Source: Streptomyces sp. NBC_00370 (GTDB lineage: Bacteria > Actinomycetota > Actinomycetes > Streptomycetales > Streptomycetaceae). From it: a DNA stretch of 64,000 nt. Shown here piece by piece: positions 52,741 through 61,160 of the stretch. Position numbers and translations under genes: made by a program. The notes beneath the pieces were generated by a model, which did no database searches, had not been told where the DNA came from, and saw only the letters and a list, made by a program, of their open reading frames with translations. The stretch is from assembly GCF_036084755.1 (NCBI RefSeq), contig NZ_CP107968.1, positions 3,999,501 to 4,063,500 of the forward strand, in the 5' to 3' direction. How positions within the stretch are numbered: position 1 is the stretch's first letter; each line of letters opens with the position of its first letter.

Positions 52741-53924
52741 CCCACGAAAAAGCTGAGCTGACCAGCTTCATCGGGAGCTGTGAGCCCTTTCAAGATATCC
52801 CCTAGCGGAACACCGGCATCCCGCATCGCTTGGAGTTCACCATGTTCCGCGAGTGAAGAAACTGCCGTTCCTTCAGATTCAGGAAGAAGCGCCAATACTT
52901 CATCTGAACCAATGCCCGGGTCATTCAGGATTTCAGGTGAGTGAGAACTCACCAAAATCTGCCGACTTGACTTCCTCTGAACCCGGGCAAACATCTGCGG
53001 AATATAGCGCACCACCTCAGGATGCAAGGATAGTTCAGGCTCCTCCAGTAGAAGCGGGCCCTTGGACTCCGCCACCGCCCACAGAAGCCCCAGAAGCCTG
53101 AGAGTGCCATCCGAGAAGTGGTCTTCCGTCTGCCACGCCCCCTGAGGCCGCCAATGCTGGTACTTTCCTCGCAAATGCGGAACCCCTCGAACGTCAGCCG
53201 TTAGCTCAAGCTCTTTTAGCTGCGGGACTGCAACTCGCAAGGAATCGACAATCTTGCGCAAACGCGCATCCCGCGTCGGCTTAGGAGTGCGCGCAATCTG
53301 CTCCAGAAAGTCTCCTCCAAACGGATCATTCCTCTTACCTACAGATCGATCAGGGTCCCGAACCAATTGCGGCACGATATGCAAATAGTGGAGACTCGAA
53401 AAGAATTCAGAAACCATTCTGAATTCTCGATTGACATTAACTTGCTCAAGATGCGTCTGCTTCAGTCTCTCCGAATCCTTAAGATCACCAACATCTGGGC
53501 GCCGTAGCACGTCATTACCTCGATATTGAACATTCTCCGCCTCAATGATCGGGCGCCTATTATTGTCCTGCTTGAACTTAAGTTCATACATCCATTCGTT
53601 GGGGGATGCGGCATTTCCGAGCGTCACTCGAAGCGAAATTGAAGGATACCTTCGAGCAGCGAATGACCTGATCATACTGACACCCCCGCGACGAGTAACT
53701 GCAGCTTCAAAACCACCTCCCACAGAAACAATTTCCGAAAGAAATCGAAAACAATCCAGAAAATTAGATTTGCCTGCAGCGTTAGGGCCAACCAGAAACA
53801 TTCGCTGCTGGAGATCGACCGAAAAGCTCGTAAAGTTTCTCCAATTCGTAACTTGTAGACTAGTGAAACGCAAGCTCTTGCGATCCAACGGCTCTAGGAT
53901 TGACTCTTCTTCGCTCTCGCCCAC
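52737..53924 (-). CDS. AAA_21-type SMC/RecF-like ATPase, probable defence component
   Basis: This 395-residue ATPase opens TSLQVTNWRNFTSFSVDLQ with Walker A MFLVGPNAAGKSNFLDCF, ABC-like signature DHFSDGTLRLLGLLWAV, Walker B PLLLEEPELSLHPE and switch His ILVSSHSPEIL. This is the architecture of ATPases in OLD, PARIS and related anti-phage systems. A GGAGG precedes its GTG. It and the DUF4276 gene have much lower G+C than their surroundings, indicating separate transfer. Confidence 0.85.
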   Translation of the reverse strand: MGESEEESILEPLDRKSLRFTSLQVTNWRNFTSFSVDLQQRMFLVGPNAAGKSNFLDCFRFLSEIVSVGGGFEAAVTRRGGVSMIRSFAARRYPSISLRVTLGNAASPNEWMYELKFKQDNNRRPIIEAENVQYRGNDVLRRPDVGDLKDSERLKQTHLEQVNVNREFRMVSEFFSSLHYLHIVPQLVRDPDRSVGKRNDPFGGDFLEQIARTPKPTRDARLRKIVDSLRVAVPQLKELELTADVRGVPHLRGKYQHWRPQGAWQTEDHFSDGTLRLLGLLWAVAESKGPLLLEEPELSLHPEVVRYIPQMFARVQRKSSRQILVSSHSPEILNDPGIGSDEVLALLPESEGTAVSSLAEHGELQAMRDAGVPLGDILKGLTAPDEAGQLSFFVG

Positions 53925-54392
53925 AGAATCCTCCTATTTTTATGACTCCGTCCACCCATAGCCTATCGCCCTCTACTTATGGCGTCGAGACGTTCAGGGT
54001 GAACGACCTTGATGACTCGCGGCATCCTTCCCACATTTTTCTACCGAAGGCCGTCGCTCGCCATAGCCGCGCACAAACCTGTCCGCCCCGAATGAGCGAA
54101 CGGCACCCATAGGCGCTGGAACCGAGGCGCAAAGCTCGGCACGATCCTGATGGCGCCGAAGACCAACTGCTCGGCGGGATGCCCCACACCCGGTCAGCGG
54201 CATCGACCCCTGCCCTGGCCACCCCAGCACTCCCCATGGCCTGGGCCCGCTGCACCGCTAGCTCCGTGCCCCATCCGTGCCCAGCAGAGCGGACAACAGC
54301 GGTCAGGTGCAGCTTCCAGAGGCCATGGCGCTCCATGATTTCTCACGGGAAAGTGCATGTCAGAGCCCTATCAGCTGCCCTAGGACCGTTGA
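53925..54392. other. Noncoding stretch at the right end of element A
   Basis: This 468-base region lies between the ATPase gene and the att repeat. The ATPase promoter must be at its left. An open frame on the minus strand (53977-54336) has no recognisable domain or good ribosome-binding site, so I do not call a gene. Confidence 0.5.
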
Positions 54393-54481
54393 TTCCCAAG
54401 CTCAGAGCGCGAGTTCGCTTCTCGTCACCCGCTCCACGACGAAGGCCCAGGTCAAAGACCCGGGCCTTGTTTGTTGTCTAG
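54393..54481 (+). repeat. attR of element A (89-bp copy of tRNA end and terminator)
   Basis: This block matches 38253-38341 at 86 of 89 positions, including the terminator hairpin. One change hits the T-loop adenine, so this fragment is free of tRNA selection. No full tRNA 5' half precedes it. Confidence 0.9.
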
Positions 54482-54522
54482 GCCGTTCCCTGCCTGACAA
54501 GCCTGGCGGTCGAACTAGCCGG

Positions 54523-56448
54523 CTACGGTCGCCCGGTCAGAGACCGGACGTTCTCCAGCAAGGCGTGCAGCAAGAACGGTGGCTCCGTCGCGACCGTTCG
54601 GGTCGTCTCCAGGTACGTTGCCGCATTCTTCCCGTCGACTCCCTCGCCGGCACGAACGAGTTCCTGCCTGCGCTCCTCCCAGGTAGGCCAGTACTGGTCG
54701 AGGTGGGTCTCCAGGGTGTCCTCGAATACGGTGTAGCGGCCGGTCGTGTCGTCGGCGGGCTGGGGACTGGGCGTCGCACCGAGGTACTGCAGAAGATTCG
54801 CGTTCTTGCTCCGGTTCTTCCTTCCCTGGCGCTCGAACTCCTGCTCCTTCTCCTGCCGCTGCTGCTGCGGGATGAGATGTTGCACCGAGGCCCGCTTGCG
54901 CTCCTCCATGCCGGCGTCGCCGTCGAACACGACGTAGCAGGACACACCCAGGGCACTGAAGAGTGCGTCGGAGATCATGAGGTTGTCCTTCCCGTGAACC
55001 TCGATGACGCTGATGCCCTCCGCTCCGAGGTTAATCCCCGACCGGTCAGCGCAACCGGTGATCACTCCCGCGTCCCCGCGCCCCTCGACCAAGACCACGG
55101 CATGGGCGAAGAAGCCCTCCGCCAGCGCGCCGCTCAGCGTGCCCTCGGTCCTGCTCCTGATCACCTTCTTGTCGACGAGCCCGTCCAAGACTCTGCACAG
55201 GTCCCCTTCCGTGGCCTGTACCACTTCGGTGACGGGATGCTCCTCACCGGCAGCGCGGCGCAGGCGCCGAATCTGGTGGTACCCCTTTGGATCGATGAAG
55301 ACCGGGTTGTGAGTGGCGTACATGACCTGAGTGCACCCCTGCGATGAGGTGGCGACCAGTTCGCGGAGCACCTTCGCGAAGGTCCGCGCCTGAGGAGGGT
55401 GCTGGAAGAGCTCGGGCTCCTCGATAGCTAGGCACAACGTCCGAATTCCGTCGGCCGAACGTCTTCGGTCCGCCAAGTACTTCAGCGCGGCAATGATCAA
55501 GGCGCGCTGGAAGCCGTGCCCTTGCCGGTGCACCGAGGTTTGAGCAGCACCGTCCCGGATGCTCACCCGGAAGGTCGTTCGGGCGGGCTTCGGAGCCTGC
55601 ACCGTGGGGGTCACGACCACCTCACGGCCGGTGGTGAACTTGGCGACCTCCGCCGAGAGCGCGGCAGACACCTCGTCCAGCAGAGGGCCGTACACCTTGC
55701 TGTGCACTTCCTGCCGGGCCAGATGAGCGTTCTCCTCGATCTCGCCGAGCTGCTCGTTTGCCTGTGAGCGGTCCACAGCGTGGTCGAGGATACGGCCGAG
55801 CGCAGTCGCCTTCTGATCGTCGGCCTCCTCGTACGCCCGCAGGTCGGCGGAGACGAACACGAAGTCGATCAGCTGGGCGAGGCGGCTCTGCCCGGCGAAG
55901 CCGAAGAAGTGAGTGTCCTCGACCTCTGCCTCGGTGAGACGGTCACGGTTGGCCAACTCCCACGTAAGCATCGCCTCCAGGACCTTGTCCTTGGTCCCGG
56001 CGGCCGACAGCCCCAGGCTTGTGTCGCTCTCCCTCAACTGGTCATACGCGCGACGCAGTTCCATGGCCTTCTCGCACTTGCGTACCTCCTCGAACGGCCC
56101 GTATGCGAGCGCCTTGCCTGTGATCTTGTCCTCACCGTTGTGCCAGGTGCGCCAGATACTCACGCTCGCGGCGCCGTCAGGCGCGTACCGTCCGAGAGTC
56201 TGGCGGTCGTGGTCGGTGAGTCCGTCGAACTCCACCTCCACGGAGATGCGCCCATCCTCAGCTGCCGAGTGGATGTCGTCGTCGCTGAGGGCTACACCCT
56301 TCTCGCCGTTGAAGAACCAGTCGAGCGCACGCAGCACCGTGGACTTGCCGACTCCCGTCGGCCCGATGAAGGAGGTGATGTCTTCGAAGGTCACGTCCAC
56401 CTTGTGCAGACAGCAGAAGTTCTCGATGCGCACGCGCTTGATCTTCAC
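54523..56448 (-). CDS. OLD-family ATP-dependent endonuclease (AAA + TOPRIM)
   Basis: This 641-residue single-chain OLD protein has an N-terminal SMC-like ATPase with Walker A ITSFIGPTGVGKSTVLRAL, signature-like HRQGHGFQRALIIAAL, Walker B TLCLAIEEPELFQHP and switch His TQVMYATHNPVFI. A TOPRIM nuclease domain follows with AVVLVEGRGDAGVITG and SCYVVFDGDAGMEE. OLD proteins act in phage exclusion. It is the sole gene between two att repeats. Confidence 0.9.
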   Translation of the reverse strand: MKIKRVRIENFCCLHKVDVTFEDITSFIGPTGVGKSTVLRALDWFFNGEKGVALSDDDIHSAAEDGRISVEVEFDGLTDHDRQTLGRYAPDGAASVSIWRTWHNGEDKITGKALAYGPFEEVRKCEKAMELRRAYDQLRESDTSLGLSAAGTKDKVLEAMLTWELANRDRLTEAEVEDTHFFGFAGQSRLAQLIDFVFVSADLRAYEEADDQKATALGRILDHAVDRSQANEQLGEIEENAHLARQEVHSKVYGPLLDEVSAALSAEVAKFTTGREVVVTPTVQAPKPARTTFRVSIRDGAAQTSVHRQGHGFQRALIIAALKYLADRRRSADGIRTLCLAIEEPELFQHPPQARTFAKVLRELVATSSQGCTQVMYATHNPVFIDPKGYHQIRRLRRAAGEEHPVTEVVQATEGDLCRVLDGLVDKKVIRSRTEGTLSGALAEGFFAHAVVLVEGRGDAGVITGCADRSGINLGAEGISVIEVHGKDNLMISDALFSALGVSCYVVFDGDAGMEERKRASVQHLIPQQQRQEKEQEFERQGRKNRSKNANLLQYLGATPSPQPADDTTGRYTVFEDTLETHLDQYWPTWEERRQELVRAGEGVDGKNAATYLETTRTVATEPPFLLHALLENVRSLTGRP

Positions 56449-56866
56449 GGTCGTCCTGGCGTTTGGTGCGGACGGGGACTTTGAGTCTCCGTGTGACGTT
56501 TGTGGACGCTAGCACCGCCTCTGACACTCAATCAGCCAATTTACTCAGATGAGTGGTTCTTCGGATTGGGACGCCGTCGTCGATGTACGGTCGCGGTAAC
56601 TTCGTGTGACCCGCCTGTGCCCCGACAGGCTTCGGAAGGATAGGGCTGCAGTCGCACGGCATCCGCCCGTCGCGGAGCGTCGGTCCTCATGGCGTTGCTC
56701 GCCCTCCGAGCGACCCTACGGCCCGCGCTGGCCGCGGCCGTGCCATAACGTGCCAGTAGCGCCGGTACACAGCGGTCGACTCGGGCACCGATACGGCGCT
56801 CGGATCCGCGTTCTATCTTCCTGTTCCGCAGATCAGATGGCATGTTGATGCCGGAGCACCGGGTGA

Positions 56867-56908
56867 TTCCCAAGCTCAGAGCGCGAGTTCGATTCTCGTC
56901 ACCCGCTC
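56867..56908 (+). repeat. Second att repeat (42-bp exact copy of tRNA 3' end)
   Basis: These 42 bases equal 38253-38294, from anticodon loop to the acceptor end. Like the copy at 54393, it is preceded by GA instead of the tRNA's GC, so both left flanks are element-derived. Confidence 0.9.
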
Positions 56909-56914
56909 TTTTGT

Positions 56915-56944
56915 AAAGCCTCAGGTCAGATGCCTGAGGCTTTG
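56915..56944 (+). terminator. Terminator following the second att repeat
   Basis: AAAGCCTCAGG and its complement enclose TCAGATG, ending in TTT. It occupies the place of the tRNA terminator but differs in sequence from the copies at 38302 and 54442. Confidence 0.85.
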
Positions 56945-56969
56945 TCGTTATCTGACCCCCTGTAGGGCT

Positions 56970-56988
56970 GCGTGCCCTCCGCGTGCCC
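56970..56988. repeat. Paired GCGTGCCC repeats, likely arm sites of a third element
   Basis: GCGTGCCC at 56970-56977 and 56981-56988 has the same 11-base spacing and the same 62-base distance from the att core as the GCGTGCCA pair beside the active integrase. Confidence 0.5.
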
Positions 56989-57119
56989 CATCTCGCACGA
57001 GGCCCTGCTCGGAGGGCACGTGGCGCACCACCTCGCACCGAAGTGCCTGCCGAGAGGATCGCCACCCGTCTTGGGAATCGCCCCATACGCAGCCGACCGC
57101 GTGGCTAGCGTGTGGCCTC

Positions 57120-57860
57120 ATGACCGAAGCCGCACTCTCCAGGACGGACCTCCTGACGCATCTGAACCGCCTGGAGCTACGTTTCGAATCATCCGCTTCC
57201 GTGGTCGCATCCGATGCCCATGACGATCCCGCAACACTCGAATGGCACTGCCGCGCCGTTCTGCCCCTGTGGGAGCCGGACGACGACAAAGCCGAGGCCG
57301 ATAACGCGCGGCTCCTGGCCCCTGGCGTATCGCTGGCCCAATTGTCCCGGGGTGAGCGGCAAGAGTTGACGATCTTCACAATGTCCGGCCTGACGCTGGA
57401 CCTGTGGCGCATCGGAAACGTCTACGAGTCGCTGGACTCGCGCGACGCCGACTACGAGCACTTCGCACCGATCTTCGACAAGTCAGGGGATCTCGGCCTG
57501 CACTCCGATCTGGAGGAGTGCCTGGTGAGTGGTGACCAGGTCGTCATCATCGACCGGGCACGAATCGCACCGGCGTGGCGTGGGCTGGGCGGCGTCGGCC
57601 GACTGCTGATCGGCCGTCTGCTCCGCTGGGTCGCAGGCCATGCGGCGCTCGTGGCGACACATCCGTACCCGATCGACATCCCGGTCGGTGAACGGGACGG
57701 CGACGCGCGAGAGGCGCGAGAGAAGGCCGTGGTCCAGGGCATATGGCAGTCCTTGGGATTCGCGCCCTTCTGCAAGGACGTGTGGGTGATGCAGCCGTAT
57801 CTGAGCGCCCATGGCGATGCAGTCGAGCGTCTGGAGGCCGCGCTCGCCCGGCACCTCTGA
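57120..57860 (+). CDS. GNAT-like acyltransferase domain protein
   Basis: This 246-residue protein has a central segment VVIIDRARIAPAWRGLGGVGRLLIGRLLRWV that matches the GNAT acetyl-CoA loop (R/Q-x-x-G-x-G/A). The region after it, VVQGIWQSLGFAPFCKDVWVM, resembles the C-terminal GNAT strand. The N-terminal 110 residues are unassigned. No Shine-Dalgarno precedes the ATG. Substrate is unknown. It opens the accessory block right of the second att repeat. Confidence 0.65.
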   Translation: MTEAALSRTDLLTHLNRLELRFESSASVVASDAHDDPATLEWHCRAVLPLWEPDDDKAEADNARLLAPGVSLAQLSRGERQELTIFTMSGLTLDLWRIGNVYESLDSRDADYEHFAPIFDKSGDLGLHSDLEECLVSGDQVVIIDRARIAPAWRGLGGVGRLLIGRLLRWVAGHAALVATHPYPIDIPVGERDGDAREAREKAVVQGIWQSLGFAPFCKDVWVMQPYLSAHGDAVERLEAALARHL

Positions 57861-57908
57861 CCCCCGCCTGCACGACAACGCCAGAAGACAGGACAAACAG
57901 GTACCGCA

Positions 57909-58406
57909 ATGCGCGAGTTCACCAACCACAAGGCGCGATACACGCTTAGCGTTCTTCGCCGCTTCCATCTGGAGACCCTGGATTTCTCCGGAACGCACCC
58001 TGGGGCAACGCTGGACGACTTCGAGCGCCACTTGCGGCAGCGAGTAGACGACCTGGAAGCCGAGCTGGAAGCGGGCGAAAGCGCGGCTCAGACTGCCGTC
58101 GTCACCAAGCCTCTGTCGGGGCCCCTCGCAGACCCCGAGCGCCAGCGGACGTTCCGCCGACTGCAGGACTCGGAGCTATCTGCAATGGGGCCCGACAGGC
58201 AAGCCTGGCGGCAGGAGCGCGAAGCGGTGCTGGCTCAGATCAAAGAGCGGGGGCTGGCGGAGGCTCTCGACTGGGAGTGCCGCGACTGCAGCGCCCCTAT
58301 TGGGGTCTCCTGTCGTACGAGCGGCGGCAGGTCCAAGAAGCAGCCTCACTTCCTCCGGGCCACCGACGCCGAAGCGCCTTACAACCACGCGTACGGGCTA
58401 CGTTGA
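57909..58406 (+). CDS. Phage-type zinc-finger protein
   Basis: The protein has 165 residues. The N-terminal two thirds are helical with a coiled coil (LRQRVDDLEAELEAGE). The C-terminus is a short zinc-binding finger: WECRDCSAPIGVSCRTSGGR then KKQPHFLRA, the Cys-Cys-Cys-His pattern frequent in actinophage and mobile-element proteins. It lies 48 bases after the GNAT-like gene, same strand. Nucleic-acid binding is inferred. Confidence 0.72.
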   Translation: MREFTNHKARYTLSVLRRFHLETLDFSGTHPGATLDDFERHLRQRVDDLEAELEAGESAAQTAVVTKPLSGPLADPERQRTFRRLQDSELSAMGPDRQAWRQEREAVLAQIKERGLAEALDWECRDCSAPIGVSCRTSGGRSKKQPHFLRATDAEAPYNHAYGLR

Positions 58407-59050
58407 GGGGCGGGTCAGAAGCGGGAACGACAAACGGCGTCCCCGCCGGATCGTAGGAGCGAAAGCCCTGCAACAGAGCTGTCTACCCGCGAACAGACTT
58501 GCGCCAATGACCAATTGGGACTGACAGCCGCTGGAGGAGAGCGACCCGCCCCCTCCAGTGTCCCGTCAAACAAGCCTCAGCACTGGGCGACTATCTGGCA
58601 TCCCTAGCAGCTCACGCACTCTCGCCGGCTTCCACGCAAGTTCCGCAGCAAGCGAACGTATCGTCACCCGGCTACGGCAGGAGGACCCCGAACTGGCCGA
58701 ACGGGTCGTCGAGGGCTCCCTGACCCTGGCACGCGAGGTTCCGCAGACGCTGATAGGCCCGGTACTGCTTGCGCTGAATACCGTGCACACGGTCCCCGAG
58801 CCCGAGGAGTGCCTCGTTCACCGCGCTCACCAGAACCGCCGTCGACGTGCCCTGGGCATCCTCCGCCGCGCGAGCACCGCCCGGCCGCAAGGGCACAGAC
58901 CATCGGCGCGGAATCGTGCCCCCCGCTGGGTGACATCCAGCACCGACCGGATTAGCCGATCAGGCAGCCGCCTCGCCTACACGGCGGTCCACAGTGAAAC
59001 TGCACCTGCACCCCTTAGCCAGTCTCCAGACCGGACGAGGCGCTCTCTCG
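58407..59050. other. 644-base region without a confident gene
   Basis: A weak hairpin lies at 58531-58558. The plus-strand frame at 58621-58760 would encode RLRQEDPELAERVVEGSLTL, reminiscent of ParB-like HTH segments, but it has no good start and breaks into low-complexity sequence, so it may be a gene remnant. Confidence 0.45.
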
Positions 59051-59536
59051 TCACGCCCGGCGTGCCGCCCCATCAGGCCACACGACGTCTACACCCAGCC
59101 CCGCCGCTCGCGCCTCCTCGACGGTGTCAGCGGTGCCCCCGCCTTTGCCCGACGGCGGAGTTCCGTCCCACACCGCGACAAGCCGGTCCGCACGCGTCAG
59201 CAGTTCGCTGTTCGCCGCCTCGTACGCCGCCCGATTCGCTGTCTCATGAGGCAACGTCACCACGTCCGCGGCAGTCTCAACGAGGTGGTCGAAGACCGCC
59301 GCATGGTCGGGCTTCACTTTCTTCGCCCGGTAGTCCCGGGAGGGGATCACGACGACAAGCCGGCCACCGATCGCAATGACTTCCTCCGCGAACAACGCGT
59401 CGGCCCCGGCGGCGATGCACGACACCCCGGTCAAATCCCCGCGGTAAGACTCCAGTAGGTGACGTAGTGCGGACCGTACGAACGGCACGCTCTCCTCGGT
59501 CAGGTCCATGTGTCCGGTCACGGCCAGCGTCGTCAC
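59051..59536 (-). CDS. SLOG/Rossmann-like protein
   Basis: This 161-residue protein has LAVTGHMDLTEESVPFVRSA, SCIAAGADALFAEEVIAIGG, VVVIPSRDYRAKKV and ADRLVAVWDGTPPSGKGGGT. This arrangement recalls the SLOG (YspA/DprA-like) superfamily, which binds nucleotides. The GTG at 59536 has GAGGAG upstream, and the gene starts 10 bases after the regulator stop, so the two form an operon. Confidence 0.72.
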   Translation of the reverse strand: MTTLAVTGHMDLTEESVPFVRSALRHLLESYRGDLTGVSCIAAGADALFAEEVIAIGGRLVVVIPSRDYRAKKVKPDHAAVFDHLVETAADVVTLPHETANRAAYEAANSELLTRADRLVAVWDGTPPSGKGGGTADTVEEARAAGLGVDVVWPDGAARRA

Positions 59537-59546
59537 GCCGCTCTCC

Positions 59547-60998
59547 TCAGCTCGACAGCAGGTCGCGGATACTATCGCGCGCCTCGCGCACTGGCCGCGA
59601 CGCCTGGTGGCCCACGGTGTACGGGTAAAGCTGCCCGAGCTGCGTACGGACCCGGCCGGACTGGGTGAGCCTCGCGGCGGCGACCGCGCGGTGGGTCTCC
59701 TCCGCGCCGCCGCCGACGTCCCCGACGAGGAAACGGCACTCGGCGAGGCCGATCCGGTCGAGCGCATGAGAGCGGCCTGCTTCCGGGCCACGCGAAGAGA
59801 GCGCCGTACGGATTTCATCGGCCGCCCGTTCCGCGTGCTGCCGGGGATCCTGACGCGCGAGATCGAGCAGTCGGCCGCCGGTGACTCCCGCCAGCTCGGC
59901 CTCACCGAAGTAGGCGATCCAGTATGGCTCTTCTTCACTGGAGGACGCGTCGGCGAGGGCTTCGGCCGCCTTCGCGGTGGCCCGTTGGAATCCGGCGGTG
60001 CGGCCCTGTGCGGCGTACGCCCACGCCTCGCGCGTGTGGAGCATGGCCCGCACGCGAGGCCCGATCACGTCCCGGGCACCTTCCTGAGCAAGCTGGATGA
60101 GCTGAAGCGCGTCGTCCGGGCGATCACGGTAGAGCATCTGACGGGCCATGCCGGCAAGGACGTTGGCACCGAACACCGGGTCGGCACCAGCGTGCGCCGA
60201 TCGCAGAGCCAGGCGGTAGTACTCCTGCGCCCGTCGGTGGAGACCGCTGTCCCATGCCATGGTCGCCGCGGTTCCGGCGAGCTGCGCCATGATCCGGTAG
60301 AGGCGCGTCTCCACCTCGGGTGCCTGGTGCTCGTCGAGCGCGCCGGCCACCTCAGAAAGCTGCCCGAGGACCGCCTTGCGGCGGAGCCCGCCGCCGTACC
60401 GATGGTCCCATTGCCGGAACGCGCGTGCGGTGGTCTCCAGTTCGTCTGTCTCGCGAAGTCCGAGTCGGCCACGCCGGGCCGGTGCGGCCAGTACGGCAGC
60501 CGGCTGGAGCCAGCCCTCCAGGGATTCGAGCAGCGCGCCGCCGGTTACAGCCGCTCCGGCAAGGGCGCGCGTGATTGCGCGACGGTCCATCACGAGATCG
60601 CTCCTCGTCAGGTCTGCTGCCAGGTCGATTGTGGCATCCGGCCTCCACGGGACCTCGCTGGCTGCCGATCGTGCGCCCGGCGACTCTGGCGGGAGCTGGG
60701 TCTGCTGCTGGTGCTCCCAGGGGCGCGGTGCGAGCCCGAGCATGTGCCCTGGGATGCGTAGTCCGTCGGCGATCCGCCGCACCACGTCGAAGCTGGTGAC
60801 GCGCTGGCTGCCGCTGGCGATCGTGGACACCTTGCCGGGGGTGAGTTGGCAGGCGGACGCGATGCGGTTCTGGGAAAGACCGCCCCACTTCTTGATCAAG
60901 GTGAAGACGGCCGCGAAGTCGTGCTCCGCGAGGGCTGCTCGTACGTCTGCTCTGTCGAGAACGTCGGGGGCGAGCGGGCCAGGTGTCGTGGCGTCCAT
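59547..60998 (-). CDS. XRE regulator with TPR-like C-terminus
   Basis: The protein has 483 residues. The HTH at about 30-85 reads LIKKWGGLSQNRIASACQLTPGKVSTIASGSQRVTSFDVVRRIADGL. A short hydrophobic stretch follows (ALAGAAVTGGALLESL), then helical repeats (RRAQEYYRLALRSAHAGADPVFGANVLAGMAR). Layout matches Streptomyces regulators often paired with a small effector gene. GGAGG precedes the ATG. It is coupled to the SLOG-like gene, perhaps sensing a nucleotide signal, which is inference. Confidence 0.82.
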   Translation of the reverse strand: MDATTPGPLAPDVLDRADVRAALAEHDFAAVFTLIKKWGGLSQNRIASACQLTPGKVSTIASGSQRVTSFDVVRRIADGLRIPGHMLGLAPRPWEHQQQTQLPPESPGARSAASEVPWRPDATIDLAADLTRSDLVMDRRAITRALAGAAVTGGALLESLEGWLQPAAVLAAPARRGRLGLRETDELETTARAFRQWDHRYGGGLRRKAVLGQLSEVAGALDEHQAPEVETRLYRIMAQLAGTAATMAWDSGLHRRAQEYYRLALRSAHAGADPVFGANVLAGMARQMLYRDRPDDALQLIQLAQEGARDVIGPRVRAMLHTREAWAYAAQGRTAGFQRATAKAAEALADASSSEEEPYWIAYFGEAELAGVTGGRLLDLARQDPRQHAERAADEIRTALSSRGPEAGRSHALDRIGLAECRFLVGDVGGGAEETHRAVAAARLTQSGRVRTQLGQLYPYTVGHQASRPVREARDSIRDLLSS

Positions 60999-61160
60999 GT
61001 GAGCCGGCCTCCAGGGTGATCCTACGCACGCGAGCGCGTCTTGCTGGGGCGTCAACGAGTGTATTACCGCCTCGGTAACCCCCGCCGGTCATCCCGCAGT
61101 TGCGCGTTCCGGTCGAACCTGATTGCACAACGCACAAACCGACGAGCCGGGGAGCACGCC

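Larger units (their letters stand above)
38253..54481. mobile_element. Integrative mobilizable element A in tRNA-Gly(CCC)
   Basis: The element is bounded by 89-base direct repeats. It encodes integrase and excisionase next to attL, an XRE regulator, a DUF3631 ATPase, a DUF2637 protein, a MobC-like protein, a relaxase, and about 8.5 kb of cargo. No FtsK/TraB-type DNA translocase or type IV secretion gene was found, so it probably excises alone but needs a helper for transfer. Confidence 0.85.
54393..56908. mobile_element. att-flanked segment B carrying only an OLD nuclease
   Basis: Direct att-like repeats enclose 2.4 kb with one gene and no recombinase. This matches a cis-mobilizable remnant: an older element displaced from the tRNA when element A inserted. 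It could be moved by element A's integrase if its sites remain active. Confidence 0.7.
56449..57119. other. Long noncoding stretch around the second att repeat
   Basis: The 671 bases contain the OLD promoter side, the att repeat, its terminator and the arm-like repeat pair. A minus-strand open frame (56541-57086) contains ENRTRALSLG, a translation of antisense tRNA sequence, and is not a gene. Confidence 0.6.

Noticed and set aside
53977..54336. Minus-strand 119-codon frame before attR
   Set aside because: No recognisable domain or ribosome-binding site; composition is like random frames in this DNA.
38253..54481. Element A as a complete self-transmissible AICE (pSAM2-like)
   Set aside because: No FtsK/TraB translocase or spread genes were found, and MobC with a relaxase instead indicate a mobilizable element.
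56541..57086. Minus-strand open frame of 181 codons containing ENRTRALSLG
   Set aside because: The motif comes from antisense tRNA-derived att sequence; no domain or ribosome-binding site supports it.
58558..59379. Plus-strand 273-codon frame
   Set aside because: It overlaps the SLOG-like gene and turns Arg/Pro-rich; only a short ParB-like stretch is of note.
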